A program made the translations under genes and the position numbers. DNA of 64,000 nucleotides from Oceanospirillum linum (GTDB taxonomy: Bacteria; Pseudomonadota; Gammaproteobacteria; Pseudomonadales; Halomonadaceae): assembly GCF_900182785.1 (NCBI RefSeq), contig NZ_FXTS01000004.1, positions 124,001 to 188,000 of the forward strand, written 5' to 3'. Within the stretch, counting starts at the first letter, position 1. Each line of letters starts with the position of its first letter. Below, piece after piece: positions 54,053-63,591 of the stretch. Below the pieces are notes generated by a model. The model was given only the letters and a program-made list of their open reading frames with translations. It had not been told where the DNA came from and made no database searches.

Positions 54053-54946
54053 ATGAAGCCTTATCAGGTTCTTTTAATTGAGGATGAAGAGATCATCGCC
54101 GGGTTCATTGAGCACACTCTGGCTAAAGAAGATATTCAGGTTGTTCTTATGCCTAATGCTGAAAGTGCCTGGACCTATCTGCAGGACAACCCCTGTCAGA
54201 CGGATGTCATCTTACTGGATCGCCAATTACCGGGTATGGATGGCATTGAGTTTCTGCAGCGATTAAAACAGGACACCGCACTACAGCGAATTCCCGTCAT
54301 AATAGAAACGGCTGCATCAGATCAGGAAAGTATTCAGCAAGGAATCGATGCAGGGGCTTATTACTATCTGGTTAAACCTCTGCAACGGGAGCTGTTAATT
54401 CCCATTATTAATGAAGCTGCCAGCCAATATCGTGAGTTCTGCACCCTGCAGGAGACTCTGAACGAAACATCCCAGGCTCTGCAGCTTATGAGCCATGCGG
54501 AGTTTACACTGCGCACTTTGCCAGAAGCTCGTTTATTGACCAATGCACTCAGCCAGATTTACCCTGAACCCAAAAAGGTTGCAACAGGCCTCCTGGAGTT
54601 ACTGGTCAACGCTGTCGAACATGGCAATCTGAATATCAGCTATGAAGAGAAAACACTTCTGTTAATGAGCCGCCAGTGGCATGAAGAAGTGGAAAAGCGA
54701 CTGAGAGACCCGAAATATAAAGAACGCCGGGTGCACGTCAGTTATCGCAAAGAATCCAACCGCATTGTGTTAACCATTACCGATGATGGTAACGGCTTCA
54801 ACTGGGAACCCTACCTGGAAATCCAACCTGACCGTGTCTTTCACCTGCACGGTCGCGGAATTGCAATGGCCCGTAGAATAAGCTTCGATACGATCGATTA
54901 TCAGGGTAATGGCAATCGTGTTGTCGCGATGGTTCAACTGGGATAA
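54053..54946 (+). CDS. Response regulator with RsbW-like ATPase output domain
   Basis: The 297-residue protein has an N-terminal receiver (acidic E10-D11-E12, phospho-site D56 in L-L-D-R-Q-L-P-G, T86, K108) and a C-terminal HATPase_c_2 domain of the anti-sigma-kinase type, with N box E-L-L-V-N-A-V-E-H-G-N (about 182-192), D-D-G-N-G-F near 246 and H-G-R-G-I-A near 269. Such outputs resemble RsbW-type serine kinases, which switch partners rather than bind DNA. The Hpt of the upstream kinase would be its phosphate source. An AAGGAG ribosome site precedes the ATG. The partner of the ATPase domain is unknown. Confidence 0.85.
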   Translation: MKPYQVLLIEDEEIIAGFIEHTLAKEDIQVVLMPNAESAWTYLQDNPCQTDVILLDRQLPGMDGIEFLQRLKQDTALQRIPVIIETAASDQESIQQGIDAGAYYYLVKPLQRELLIPIINEAASQYREFCTLQETLNETSQALQLMSHAEFTLRTLPEARLLTNALSQIYPEPKKVATGLLELLVNAVEHGNLNISYEEKTLLLMSRQWHEEVEKRLRDPKYKERRVHVSYRKESNRIVLTITDDGNGFNWEPYLEIQPDRVFHLHGRGIAMARRISFDTIDYQGNGNRVVAMVQLG

Positions 54947-54993
54947 TTCCGCTGGTTAGGCTAATATACCCGCGATTTGTCGGGTTATGCTCA

Positions 54994-55025
54994 GGTGCCG
55001 GTATCAGATATACCGTGCTGGCACC
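54994..55025 (+). terminator. Hairpin after the response regulator
   Basis: GGTGCC pairs with GGCACC, with an inner CGGTAT/ATACCG stem. There is no T-run, so termination is uncertain. The rest of the gap 54947-55252 shows nothing else clear. Confidence 0.4.
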
Positions 55026-55252
55026 GGGCGTGAGAACAGATACAACCCCATCTGTAAGCCTCTGAAGCATTATCTGTTTTTCGTCTTTATTCCTCCCGTC
55101 AATCTGACCGGCGACCCAGCTGATAGCTGGCGCAATAAAAACGCAACGCCCAGCCAGTAAACTCGGCGCTGAACCTTTGGATTTGACCTTCAGCAGACCC
55201 CGTCACCCTTTTGGATTGACATCACGCTCATCGCAAATAACGGAACAAGCGA

Positions 55253-56962
55253 ATGCACTTGGACACATTTATTACCTCAGCTTTGATGGTTCTGATCGCA
55301 ACTTCAATTGCGGTTGCTGTATTCAAACACTTTGGACTTGGCTCTATTCTGGGCCTTCTGGTGGCAGGGATTGCTGTCGGTCCTCACTCCTTTGGCCCGG
55401 CAATCACAACAGAAGTAGAAGATGTCCGCCACTTCACAGAACTCGGTGTGGTAATGCTGCTGTTTCTCATCGGCCTGGAGATGAAGCCTGCACGGCTCTG
55501 GTCGATGCGGCGCGAGGTATTCGGTTTAGGCTTACTGCAAATTCTGCTTTCCGGTGCCGTCATTGCGGCTTATTTTCTGTTCTTTGAGCCTCACTGGACC
55601 AGCGCCCTTCTCATCGGCCTGACCTTTGCGCTCTCCTCCACTGCCATGGTTCTGCAGATACTGCAGGAAAGCGGAGAGATCAACAGTCGTCACGGTACCG
55701 CTGCTTTTTCTATTCTGCTGATGCAGGATCTGGCCATTGTGCCTTTGTTAGCAATCGTACCGATTCTCTCTCAAACCGGCCGCTTATCTTCTGAAGTTCC
55801 TATGTGGCAGCAGTTCAGTACTGTCGTCGGGATGCTGGCACTGATCGGTGTTTTTGGCCGCTATATTCTGCCGATGACCCTGGATGCACTTTCAAAGCGG
55901 GGTAACAAAGAGGGCTTTCTTCTCGTTGTGCTGATGGCGGTCTTCCTGTCGGCCTGGTCAATGCACCATGCCGGTATCTCCATGGCTCTGGGTGCCTTTA
56001 TTATGGGGATGCTGCTGTCCGGCTCTAAATATCGCCTGCAGGTTCAGGCCCTGGTTGAACCCTATAAAGGCATGCTGATGAGCCTCTTTTTTGTGGCTGT
56101 GGGTATGTCAATTGATATCAGTGCTCTGGCATCGAAACCACTGCTCTTTATGCAACACGTTGCTGTTATCGTAATACTTAAATTTATTGTATTACTGGGT
56201 CTGGCAATAGCGTTTGGTTATATTCGTCAACAAGCGATCCGTATTGCACTGCTCTTATCTCAGGGCGGTGAATTTGGCTTTGTCCTTTTTGGCTCCGCCA
56301 AGGCACTGCAGGTTATCAGTGATGAAACCTTTGTTCTGGCTGTTGGTGTTATTTCTGTTTCTATGGTTGTCACGCCCCTGGCACTGAAAGCCGCAGATAT
56401 GCTGAATCACATGCTCTCCGGCAAGAAAAACACAGAAGATACCCCTCAGATTGAAATTCCGGTGCAAAACTGCCAGGGCCGGGTAATTATCGGTGGCTTT
56501 GGTCGTGTTGGTTATACTGTCGCAACCTTACTGGAAGAGCGTAGCGTCCCCTATATCGCCTTTGACACCAATCCAACTCATATTGCCAAAGGCCAGGAAC
56601 AGGGTATGCCAGTTTACTATGGGGACGTGGGTGATCATCACCTGCTGGAGGCAGCACATATGCATGAGGCTTCACTGGTTGTTATGACCATCGACCATAC
56701 ACCTTCAGCGCTACGGGCTATTCAGCATATCCGTACGGACTATCCTAACGTGCCTATTATTTCACGGGCGCGTGACCTGGCATCCTGTAACGAGCTTATT
56801 GAGGCGGGAGCCAATAGCGCCTTTCCTGAAGCACTGGAAAGCAGCCTGCATCTTGGGGGAGAAGCACTGAAGATGATCAACGTGAAAGAGAACGAAGTAA
56901 GCACCTTACTGGATGCCGTTCGTGAGGACGGTTATCAGGTACTTATAACGGATAAAAACTAA
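55253..56962 (+). CDS. CPA2 cation:proton antiporter, Kef type with TrkA-N domain
   Basis: The 569-residue protein has about twelve TM segments with the CPA2 pattern (L-F-L-I-G-L-E-M-K near 75, S-S-T-A-M-V-L near 124, L-M-Q-D-L-A-I-V-P near 157) and a C-terminal Rossmann RCK/TrkA-N domain (G-G-F-G-R-V-G near 414). Kef-type systems exchange K+ for H+ and protect against electrophiles, gated through the nucleotide-binding domain. It resembles KefB/KefC and YbaL; no KefF/KefG subunit gene is beside it. The ATG at 55253 has a weak ribosome site. Confidence 0.9.
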   Translation: MHLDTFITSALMVLIATSIAVAVFKHFGLGSILGLLVAGIAVGPHSFGPAITTEVEDVRHFTELGVVMLLFLIGLEMKPARLWSMRREVFGLGLLQILLSGAVIAAYFLFFEPHWTSALLIGLTFALSSTAMVLQILQESGEINSRHGTAAFSILLMQDLAIVPLLAIVPILSQTGRLSSEVPMWQQFSTVVGMLALIGVFGRYILPMTLDALSKRGNKEGFLLVVLMAVFLSAWSMHHAGISMALGAFIMGMLLSGSKYRLQVQALVEPYKGMLMSLFFVAVGMSIDISALASKPLLFMQHVAVIVILKFIVLLGLAIAFGYIRQQAIRIALLLSQGGEFGFVLFGSAKALQVISDETFVLAVGVISVSMVVTPLALKAADMLNHMLSGKKNTEDTPQIEIPVQNCQGRVIIGGFGRVGYTVATLLEERSVPYIAFDTNPTHIAKGQEQGMPVYYGDVGDHHLLEAAHMHEASLVVMTIDHTPSALRAIQHIRTDYPNVPIISRARDLASCNELIEAGANSAFPEALESSLHLGGEALKMINVKENEVSTLLDAVREDGYQVLITDKN

Positions 56963-57000
56963 CCTCTGACCCCAAGCAGAAAAGCACAATAACCACTTAA

Positions 57001-57028
57001 AAGAGCACTGAATATTTTCAGTGCTCTT
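57001..57028. terminator. Bidirectional terminator after the Kef-type gene
   Basis: Perfect 12-bp stem AAGAGCACTGAA/TTCAGTGCTCTT with a four-base loop, between convergent genes; T's follow on both strands. Confidence 0.85.
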
Positions 57029-57046
57029 TCAGTCAGTGCTCAGTGG

Positions 57047-59162
57047 CTATTCAGTGTCAAAATCGCTCATATAGGCAGCATAAAGACTATACTGGTTACG
57101 CCCGGCTTGCTTAGAGCGATACATGGCAAGGTCGGCATAACGCAGAAGTATATCTCCGGTCAGGGCATCATCAGGAAAAAAAGCCACCCCGATACTGGCG
57201 GTAACCCGGCATTCATGGCCCGCTATGATATAAGGCTTCCCTATAACGGTAACAACTCTCTCAAGGCCAACAATCGCATCTTCAGTTTCAGTAAGACCGG
57301 AAAACAGCAGTACAAATTCATCGCCCCCCCCCCAGACGGGCGATATCATCATGTTCCTGCATACAGAGTTTAAGCCGGTCAGCAACAGCCTGCAGTAACT
57401 CGTCTCCTATATCATGACCATGAGTATCATTAACCTGTTTAAAACCATCGAGATCCATCATAGCTACCGCCAGGATCTTATGATTTGCCTGACTGTCAGC
57501 TAACTGCCTGGTCATATTTTCTTCAAGAAGACGGCGATTTGGCAAACCTGTTAAGGCGTCATAGAAGGCCAGTTTTTTTAACTGATGCCGACTTTCTTCC
57601 AGCTGCTTCTGGACTGCACGGATTTCAGTGAGGTCCATATGAGTACCCACAAGGCGTTCCACGTGGCCATTTTCATCTTTCAGGGCAATGGCCCGGGATA
57701 AGGCATAAACCCAGTGCCCCTGCTTATGCCGCAGCCGAAATTCAACTTCATATTGATCTTTTTTCCCGGTCACACAACGGGCAGCCTCTTCCCGGGCGGC
57801 GAGTAAATCATCCGGATGGAGCAGGCCCTCCCATACTGATAATTTATTTTCCAATTCATCATCAGCGTACCCAAGCATCCCCTTCCAGCGAGGAGAGAAA
57901 TAAATACTGTTATCCCTCAAACGCCAATCCCAAAGGCCATCGTTTGATCCCTGCATCGCCAGCTGGAACTGTTGCTGGCTCTCTTTCAACGCAGCCTCAG
58001 TTCTTTTTTGCTCACTGATATCAGAGTGAGTACCTGTGACTCTAAGCGCTTTGCCGTCACTGTCGCGCTCAAATACCATTCCCCGATCCATAAACCATCG
58101 GTAATCACCATTTTTACAACGCATACGGTAGGTGGCACGATAAACCTCAGTATCGCCCGCAAGGTGAGCTTCGACGCATCTTAGGGCCTTATCCAGATCA
58201 TCAGGGTGAACCCGACCGGACCAATCTTCGAATGTGTCTCCGATTTCATAGCTTTGGTAGCCCAGCATCCGTTTCCACTGACTGGAAAAAAACAACGTAT
58301 TGGTGCGCAGATCCCAGTCCCAAACACCATCACCCGCAGCATCCAGAGCCTTAATCCAGCGCTCCTCACTGCGTCGGACCTCTTGCTCAGCCTCACTTAC
58401 CTGAGTCATAAGTTCATTGAAGTTTTCTGCCACCTCCATCAGTTCACAGCTACCCTCCAGTTCAACCCGGGCCAGAGCATTGCCCTGGCCATACTCCTGC
58501 ATCCGCAACCTGATCAGGTTTAACGGTTTAACAATGAAATGATTCAGAATCAGCGTAATGACAAAGGCAACCAGAAGAGCAAACGCCAGTAAGCGAACCC
58601 ACTGTTGAGGATTCCAAACCTGTTGCGTTAACGCCGTCATCGCCGGGGACATGTCATACTCCACCACAAGAGCGGCAAGACGTTCCGGACGCAGAGAGGT
58701 ACTGCGCTCAAGCATTGTGACCGGCATAACAGAACAAAGGTGATTTTCACGACTGGGATGGGCAACAATGACAGGAGAAGATTCAGTTACAGCCTCACTA
58801 ACCCAGGTTCTCCGATAGCAGCTGATATCCCCGACTTTTGAACCTTTTAATGAGAGCTGATTAGCCAATAAGACACGCCCCTCATCAATCAGAGCAATCG
58901 CCCTGAACGGGGTGCTGGCAGAATAACTGGTGATAAAACCTTCAGTGGCAGCCCGGTTATCAGCCAACATAAGGTCCGATATCGTTTGCCACATTCGGGC
59001 GGAGCTTTCATTGAGGCGCTGTAGCTGGCGGGATTTTTCCTGGGGAACCAAGGTATATTTATATTCCAGCCAACGATCAAGTATCACTAACGTGACCAAA
59101 ATCAGGCTGATCAATATTGTCAGACCACGGGTAAGCCGCCAGCAGTTATTCAGTCTTATCAT
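57047..59162 (-). pseudogene. PAS-PAS diguanylate cyclase split by a one-base frameshift in a G10 tract of the GGDEF motif
   Basis: Two overlapping frames (59162 to 57318 and 57385 to 57047) join into one protein of about 705 residues: TM1 near 14-32, a periplasmic domain, TM2 near 190-212, HAMP, two PAS domains (about 265-385 and 390-510) and a GGDEF domain. The break falls exactly in the active motif: the coding strand has ten G's (plus-strand C's at 57324-57333), reading A-R-L-G-G-G-R-stop. Nine G's would give L-G-G-G-D-E-F and six the standard L-G-G-D-E-F. It may be a phase-variable tract, a dead gene or a sequencing error. Its ATG overlaps the upstream binding-protein stop (ATGA). Confidence 0.85.
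57324..57333 (-). repeat. Homopolymer tract of ten G/C within the GGDEF codons
   Basis: A run of ten C on the plus strand (G10 in the coding sense) lies exactly over the Gly-Gly codons of the cyclase active motif. I noticed no other G or C tract this long in the window. Confidence 0.95.
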
Positions 59163-60175
59163 TCATCAGCCCTGGGTAAAAAACTATCCGTCAGAAAATC
59201 ATCACCAATACTGATCTTCTGGCTCAGTAAGCCGGTGTTAAGCATCATCTGCTTAAGCTGAAATATCTGCTGCTTAAATCCCCCGGATTCGCCTAATAGG
59301 TTTCTGTTTTCCTCAAGGTCCGGGATACGGATGCTTTCAAAACTACTCAATACCTGATACGGAGGTATTTTCAGACGCTCGGACATAATACTCGCAGACT
59401 CAGCCCGGTTTTCAGCCATAAAGGTCAACGCGCGAAAATGCCCGGCAAGAAGGTGGCGTAACTGATCTGGTCTATTTCGGGCTGTTTCCTCATGCACAAC
59501 CAGTACATCCATAACCCTCCCCGGTATCTCACTGCTATCAAAGAGTACATGACCACCTTCCAGTGTCAGTAACGACTTAAAAGGTTCAAAGGTAACAACT
59601 CCGGCAACAGCCTCATCCTGCCACAGCTTCAGGTGCTCATTGACCGGGGCATTGCGAACAGAAATTTCATATTTTTCCAGGCCCGCTTTATCCAGAGCAC
59701 TTTGCATAATAATAGCGCCTACAGCGCTTTTCTCGACAATAAGGGTACGACCGGAAAGCTCCTGAAGCGTCTTAATCCCCGGTTTAGCAATAAGTACATC
59801 TGCACCATGGGAAAAATCCATTACCGCAATCACCCGCAGATCCCGAACACTAGCCTGCAGGGTCAGGGCTTCATCCATTGTTAATGCAGCCACGTCCAGC
59901 TGACCCGCCTTAAATGCACGCAGAACCTGTGTAGCATTAACACTCTCTGTCAGAGACACCTGCTCCGGGTTAATAAATTGTTTATCGCGGGCAATATAAA
60001 GGCTTTCATAACCGGGCCAGATATTGGTGCCAACTTTCAGCGGAGGGTGCGTTTGTTCGCACCCCTGAAGAAAAAGAAGTGTCAGAAATAAAAAAGCAGG
60101 CAATATGGCCATAACAACCTGACGGCCAAAACCTACCAGCGGCCTGACAGAAAAAAACGGTAAAGACACCTTCAT
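59159..60175 (-). CDS. Periplasmic binding lipoprotein, NrtA/SsuA/TauA-like, coupled to a diguanylate cyclase
   Basis: The 338-residue protein has a lipoprotein signal (hydrophobic about 20-37, lipobox L-Q-G-C) and a type 2 binding fold of the nitrate/sulfonate/thiamine-precursor group (K-V-G-T-N-I-W-P-G-Y-E, then L-D-V-A-A-L-T-M-D-E-A). No ABC permease or ATPase is near; instead its TGA overlaps the ATG of the PAS-GGDEF gene. Such coupling suggests a ligand-binding partner of the cyclase rather than a transporter subunit. AAAGG precedes the ATG. The ligand is unknown. Confidence 0.85.
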   Translation of the reverse strand: MKVSLPFFSVRPLVGFGRQVVMAILPAFLFLTLLFLQGCEQTHPPLKVGTNIWPGYESLYIARDKQFINPEQVSLTESVNATQVLRAFKAGQLDVAALTMDEALTLQASVRDLRVIAVMDFSHGADVLIAKPGIKTLQELSGRTLIVEKSAVGAIIMQSALDKAGLEKYEISVRNAPVNEHLKLWQDEAVAGVVTFEPFKSLLTLEGGHVLFDSSEIPGRVMDVLVVHEETARNRPDQLRHLLAGHFRALTFMAENRAESASIMSERLKIPPYQVLSSFESIRIPDLEENRNLLGESGGFKQQIFQLKQMMLNTGLLSQKISIGDDFLTDSFLPRADE

Positions 60176-60479
60176 AAATCACCTTTGCAGGTCGTGCATC
60201 ATTCTGTTCGTCTTTTACAGCAAATACGTAGCCAGTAAATCAACAGAAAAAACAGCCTTCAACACACCGATATATTGGCCGATGGAACATAAAGTGCGCA
60301 CAAGACTTACCTGAGAGACCAACCATTCTAAACACACAATTGCCAGTTTGGCGACAGGGCTGCAAATACCTCTGACTATTTTGCTGCCATAAACAATCTG
60401 CCACTCTCAGGGAGCCATAGCCACCTCCACTGTTTAGAGTCATAATGCGCATAAATCTTTACAGGCCTGAGGCTTAACT
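60176..60479. other. Divergent intergenic region
   Basis: This 304-base region between the lipoprotein gene and the coiled-coil gene holds promoters for both directions by position. I see no ORF, repeat or clear operator in it. Confidence 0.5.
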
Positions 60480-60920
60480 ATGTTGCTTGATGAAGCTCAA
60501 ACAGCTGTTTCTGATCTGTTAGAAGCACTGCATGAATCACTGGATGATTATCAGGATAACCTTCAACGTTTACACCGCGCAGAGATCGCTCAGGAATTCA
60601 ACGATGCGATGAACCGACGGACGCAGCTGGTTAACACCCTGGAAGAACGTATAAAAGAAGAGCTTTCCCTGCGCCCCCGTGCAGCAGATACAGAACGCGA
60701 GGACTTTAACCACCTGTGGAGCAAGCTTAAAAGCCTGGTGTTCGATGAGCAGGAAATGATGCTTCAGGAGAGAGCAGAACAGGAACGTCAGTTAATCAGC
60801 CTGGTCGCACGCTGCGAAAGCTTTGACTACCCTGAAAGTATCAACCTGCAACTAAAAATACTGCATCAGCATCTGGCAGAGCAACTCGACCAGATAAAAC
60901 AGTTTCAGCAATCAGTCTGA
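60480..60920 (+). CDS. Acidic coiled-coil protein, unknown
   Basis: The 146-residue, almost entirely helical and acidic protein has heptad patterns over about 10-60 and 95-145 and no signal or membrane segment. Size and composition recall flagellar chaperones such as FliT or FlgN, but I cannot see a diagnostic motif, so that is only a guess. GAGG lies about eight bases before the ATG. It is followed after 92 bases by two EAL-HDOD genes on the same strand. Confidence 0.6.
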   Translation: MLLDEAQTAVSDLLEALHESLDDYQDNLQRLHRAEIAQEFNDAMNRRTQLVNTLEERIKEELSLRPRAADTEREDFNHLWSKLKSLVFDEQEMMLQERAEQERQLISLVARCESFDYPESINLQLKILHQHLAEQLDQIKQFQQSV

Positions 60921-61012
60921 ATAGAGAGAAACAAAAAGATACATTTGTATAGAATCTTTTTCAGATTCAGATATGATCAGGGAAAATACGAACATAGCCA
61001 CGGAGTGATCAC

Positions 61013-62227
61013 ATGGGTTCTCTTAACCAGCTTTGCATCACACGACTCACCTTTTGCGATAGCGACCTTATTCGCCGCGGGTTTGAGCTGGCATACCATG
61101 ACACTCAACATACGGCCAACTCCTTAGAGATCAGTGCCAAAATTGCCAGCTTTACACTCCTGGATTACGGGCTTGATCAAGCCGGTAAAAGCGGTAAAGT
61201 GCTGTTAACCATCACCAAGGCCTGGTTACCCAATGCCAGCACACTTCCTGCTGCCAAGATTAAGGATCGGCTTGTACTTCAACTCGCTGAAGATATTCCC
61301 CCTGATCCCATCACACTGAATGCGCTGCATCACATTCGCAGTAAAGGGTTTCAGGTTGCCCTAACAAATTACACGATCAGTGATCCCCGAAAAGCCCTTT
61401 TAAGTGAAGTTGATATCGTAAAAATCAACTGCCAGAGGCTGATGCCAAGCGATCTGAAACACCTTCACGCAGAGCTAAAAGGTTATTCCGTTACCTTAAT
61501 GGCCGGACAGATTGAAAGCTGGCAGATATTTGAGCAAGTTCGAGCAGCCGGATTCGATCTTTACCAAGGCAGCTTTCTGGGTAAACCCGAGCTTTTGGAT
61601 ACCCCGAAAAACAGCACAAACCGTATTATGCTGGTTAAACTGATGACGCTTCTATTTGATGACAAAAGCAGCATTCAGGAGATCGAAAAGGTGATAGAGC
61701 AGGAACCGACACTTTTCTATCGGCTGCTCAAGTTTGTCAATTCCGCTGCATACCAACTGCCTAATAAAATCGATAGCCTGCACCAGGCTGTCATCTATAT
61801 TGGCACTGAGACTTTGCGAGCCCTGGTTGCCATTCTTGTTTGGGCAAAAGACGACCATAAAGCTTATACGGTCTTGCCACAGATACTCACCCGAGCTAAA
61901 TCCTGCGAACTGCTGGCGAAAGAACAGGGACTTGCTCCTTCAGATCGTTACTTCACACTGGGCTTTTTATCTCTGTTAGATGTCGCCCTGGATCAGCCTC
62001 TGGATAAACTCATTCAGAGTCTTTCACTCTCGGAAGAGATGCAAAATGCGCTCCTGAAAGACGAGGGGCCGCTGGCAGAAGTTTTAAATTTTGTGCGTCA
62101 ATGGGAAAAAGCTAACTGGGAGATACTGCAACAGAATCAGATGTTCTCTCCGGAAAACACACCTGAACTGATGCAACAAGCACAACACTGGGCACAGGAA
62201 ACAGAAAAAGAGATGCAGAATATCTGA
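61013..62227 (+). CDS. Degenerate EAL plus HDOD signalling protein (first of a tandem pair)
   Basis: The 404-residue protein has an EAL-like N-half stripped of catalytic residues: the EAL position reads F-E-L-A-Y, the D-D-F-G-T loop reads T-N-Y-T-I, and the late E-motif reads A-G-Q-I-E-S. It ends its barrel with Y-Q-G-S-F-L-G-K-P and continues into an HDOD domain (about 195-400) with R-L-L-K-F-V-N-S-A-A-Y and a following A-V-I-Y-I-G. It resembles YuxH-type proteins, which do not hydrolyse cyclic di-GMP but may bind it or a partner. GGAG precedes the ATG. Confidence 0.85.
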   Translation: MGSLNQLCITRLTFCDSDLIRRGFELAYHDTQHTANSLEISAKIASFTLLDYGLDQAGKSGKVLLTITKAWLPNASTLPAAKIKDRLVLQLAEDIPPDPITLNALHHIRSKGFQVALTNYTISDPRKALLSEVDIVKINCQRLMPSDLKHLHAELKGYSVTLMAGQIESWQIFEQVRAAGFDLYQGSFLGKPELLDTPKNSTNRIMLVKLMTLLFDDKSSIQEIEKVIEQEPTLFYRLLKFVNSAAYQLPNKIDSLHQAVIYIGTETLRALVAILVWAKDDHKAYTVLPQILTRAKSCELLAKEQGLAPSDRYFTLGFLSLLDVALDQPLDKLIQSLSLSEEMQNALLKDEGPLAEVLNFVRQWEKANWEILQQNQMFSPENTPELMQQAQHWAQETEKEMQNI

Positions 62228-62321
62228 AGATAAATACCAGTGTCATTGTTAAAGTACAGTCCTACTGAGAGAAATTTCAGTTTCTCCGGTACCATTACCC
62301 GATCACCACCAGGAGACCCCA

Positions 62322-63551
62322 GTGCCTGAATTAAACCATGCTGATGACGTATTTTTTCTGGCTCGTCAGGCGATAGCAGACCGGGAGCTGAATCTCATTG
62401 GTTATGAGTTACTCTACCGCCGAAGTAAAACAGCAACCCATGCTGATGTTCTGGATCACCTGCAGGCCAGTGCCCGGGTTTACTCAACAGCACTACTGGA
62501 TCTTGGAGTGGGTCAGTTAGGCTCTGGCCTTCCTGTATCCCTGAACATACCTCAGCTATGGCTGGAGCAGGATGAACTCTTCCCCAGCGTTACCAGTCAG
62601 GTTGTACTGGAAGTTCTGGAACAGGTGCGGCCGACAAAACAGGTGATAGAGTCACTCAATCGCCTGCGCAGTAAAGGCTATACCATTGCGCTGGATGACT
62701 TTGTGCTGACAGAGGAAAACCTGGCGCTGATTCCATGCGCTCAATGGATCAAGCTGGATACCCATCAGTATAGTCAGAAAGAACTGGAAGAGACGGTCAG
62801 GACTCTGAAGTCTTATCCGGTAAAACTGGTGGCTGAGAAAATCGAAAGCTGGCAGGAATATCGTAACCTGGAAGCCATGGGCTTTGATTATTTCCAGGGC
62901 TACTTTCTCTCCCGTCCTCAGGTTTTTAAAGGGCATCAGGCTAACAGCAGCCAGAAAGTATTGCTTGAACTTCTTCAGGAGCTCTACAAAGACGATATGG
63001 ATGTTAATCAGCTGGTTGACACCATAGTCAAAGATCCCGGTATGACTTATCGCCTGCTGCGCCACATTAACTCTGCCGGTTATATGTTCAAGAAAGAGAT
63101 CAGAAGTATCCATCAGGCGATAGTTCTTCTGGGACAGGAACGTCTGCGCTCTATGGTAAGCCTGCTACTGTGGAGTAAAAGCCCCTACCGCACCAGCTCT
63201 CAACTACCGGGCATTCTGGTTCGGGCAAAAGCCTGTGAGGAGCTCGCCCATTTTTATGAGTTAGACCAGATTCAATGCTGCTTCACCGTAGGCGTACTCT
63301 CCAATCTGCACTTAGCACTGGGCATGGAAGCTGAAGAGATGGCTAGTATGCTGAGGCTGGAGCCTGCCATCGCTGAAGGGTTACAGGGTAAAGGTGTTCC
63401 TGGCGAGATACTACAGCTGGTGATTGCTTATGAGCAGGGTGACTGGGATGCGATGGAAGCTTCTGACTGGTACCGACCGGAAGTGAATGACTGCTTTATG
63501 AATGCCATGAACTGGGCTGATACCGTGATCACAGAGATGAGCAAAGACTGA
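62322..63551 (+). CDS. Degenerate EAL plus HDOD signalling protein (second of a tandem pair)
   Basis: The 409-residue paralogue of the preceding gene is less decayed: G-Y-E-L-L-Y-R at the EAL position, L-D-D-F for the metal loop, K-L-D for the third strand, A-E-K-I-E-S and F-Q-G-Y-F-L-S-R-P. The standard E-A-L and D-D-F-G-T are still altered, so catalysis is unlikely. The HDOD half has R-L-L-R-H-I-N-S-A-G-Y. The start is a GTG with GGAG seven bases upstream. The two proteins share layout throughout, so they arose by duplication, and this one lies 94 bases after the first. Confidence 0.87.
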   Translation: MPELNHADDVFFLARQAIADRELNLIGYELLYRRSKTATHADVLDHLQASARVYSTALLDLGVGQLGSGLPVSLNIPQLWLEQDELFPSVTSQVVLEVLEQVRPTKQVIESLNRLRSKGYTIALDDFVLTEENLALIPCAQWIKLDTHQYSQKELEETVRTLKSYPVKLVAEKIESWQEYRNLEAMGFDYFQGYFLSRPQVFKGHQANSSQKVLLELLQELYKDDMDVNQLVDTIVKDPGMTYRLLRHINSAGYMFKKEIRSIHQAIVLLGQERLRSMVSLLLWSKSPYRTSSQLPGILVRAKACEELAHFYELDQIQCCFTVGVLSNLHLALGMEAEEMASMLRLEPAIAEGLQGKGVPGEILQLVIAYEQGDWDAMEASDWYRPEVNDCFMNAMNWADTVITEMSKD

Positions 63552-63570
63552 AGGCTAAAACAGCCTTCAG
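63548..63570. terminator. Hairpin between the EAL-HDOD gene and the Rieske gene
   Basis: Perfect 9-bp stem CTGAAGGCT/AGCCTTCAG with a five-base loop, overlapping the EAL-HDOD stop codon. It has no T-run on the plus strand; a T7 lies just upstream of it on the minus strand. Confidence 0.45.
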
Positions 63571-63591
63571 GCTCCGTAAAAAAAGATTCGC

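Noticed and set aside
57047..57385. A separate small GGDEF protein of 112 residues
   Set aside because: It lacks the first half of the domain and continues the upstream frame exactly across the G10 tract, so it is the 3' part of one gene.
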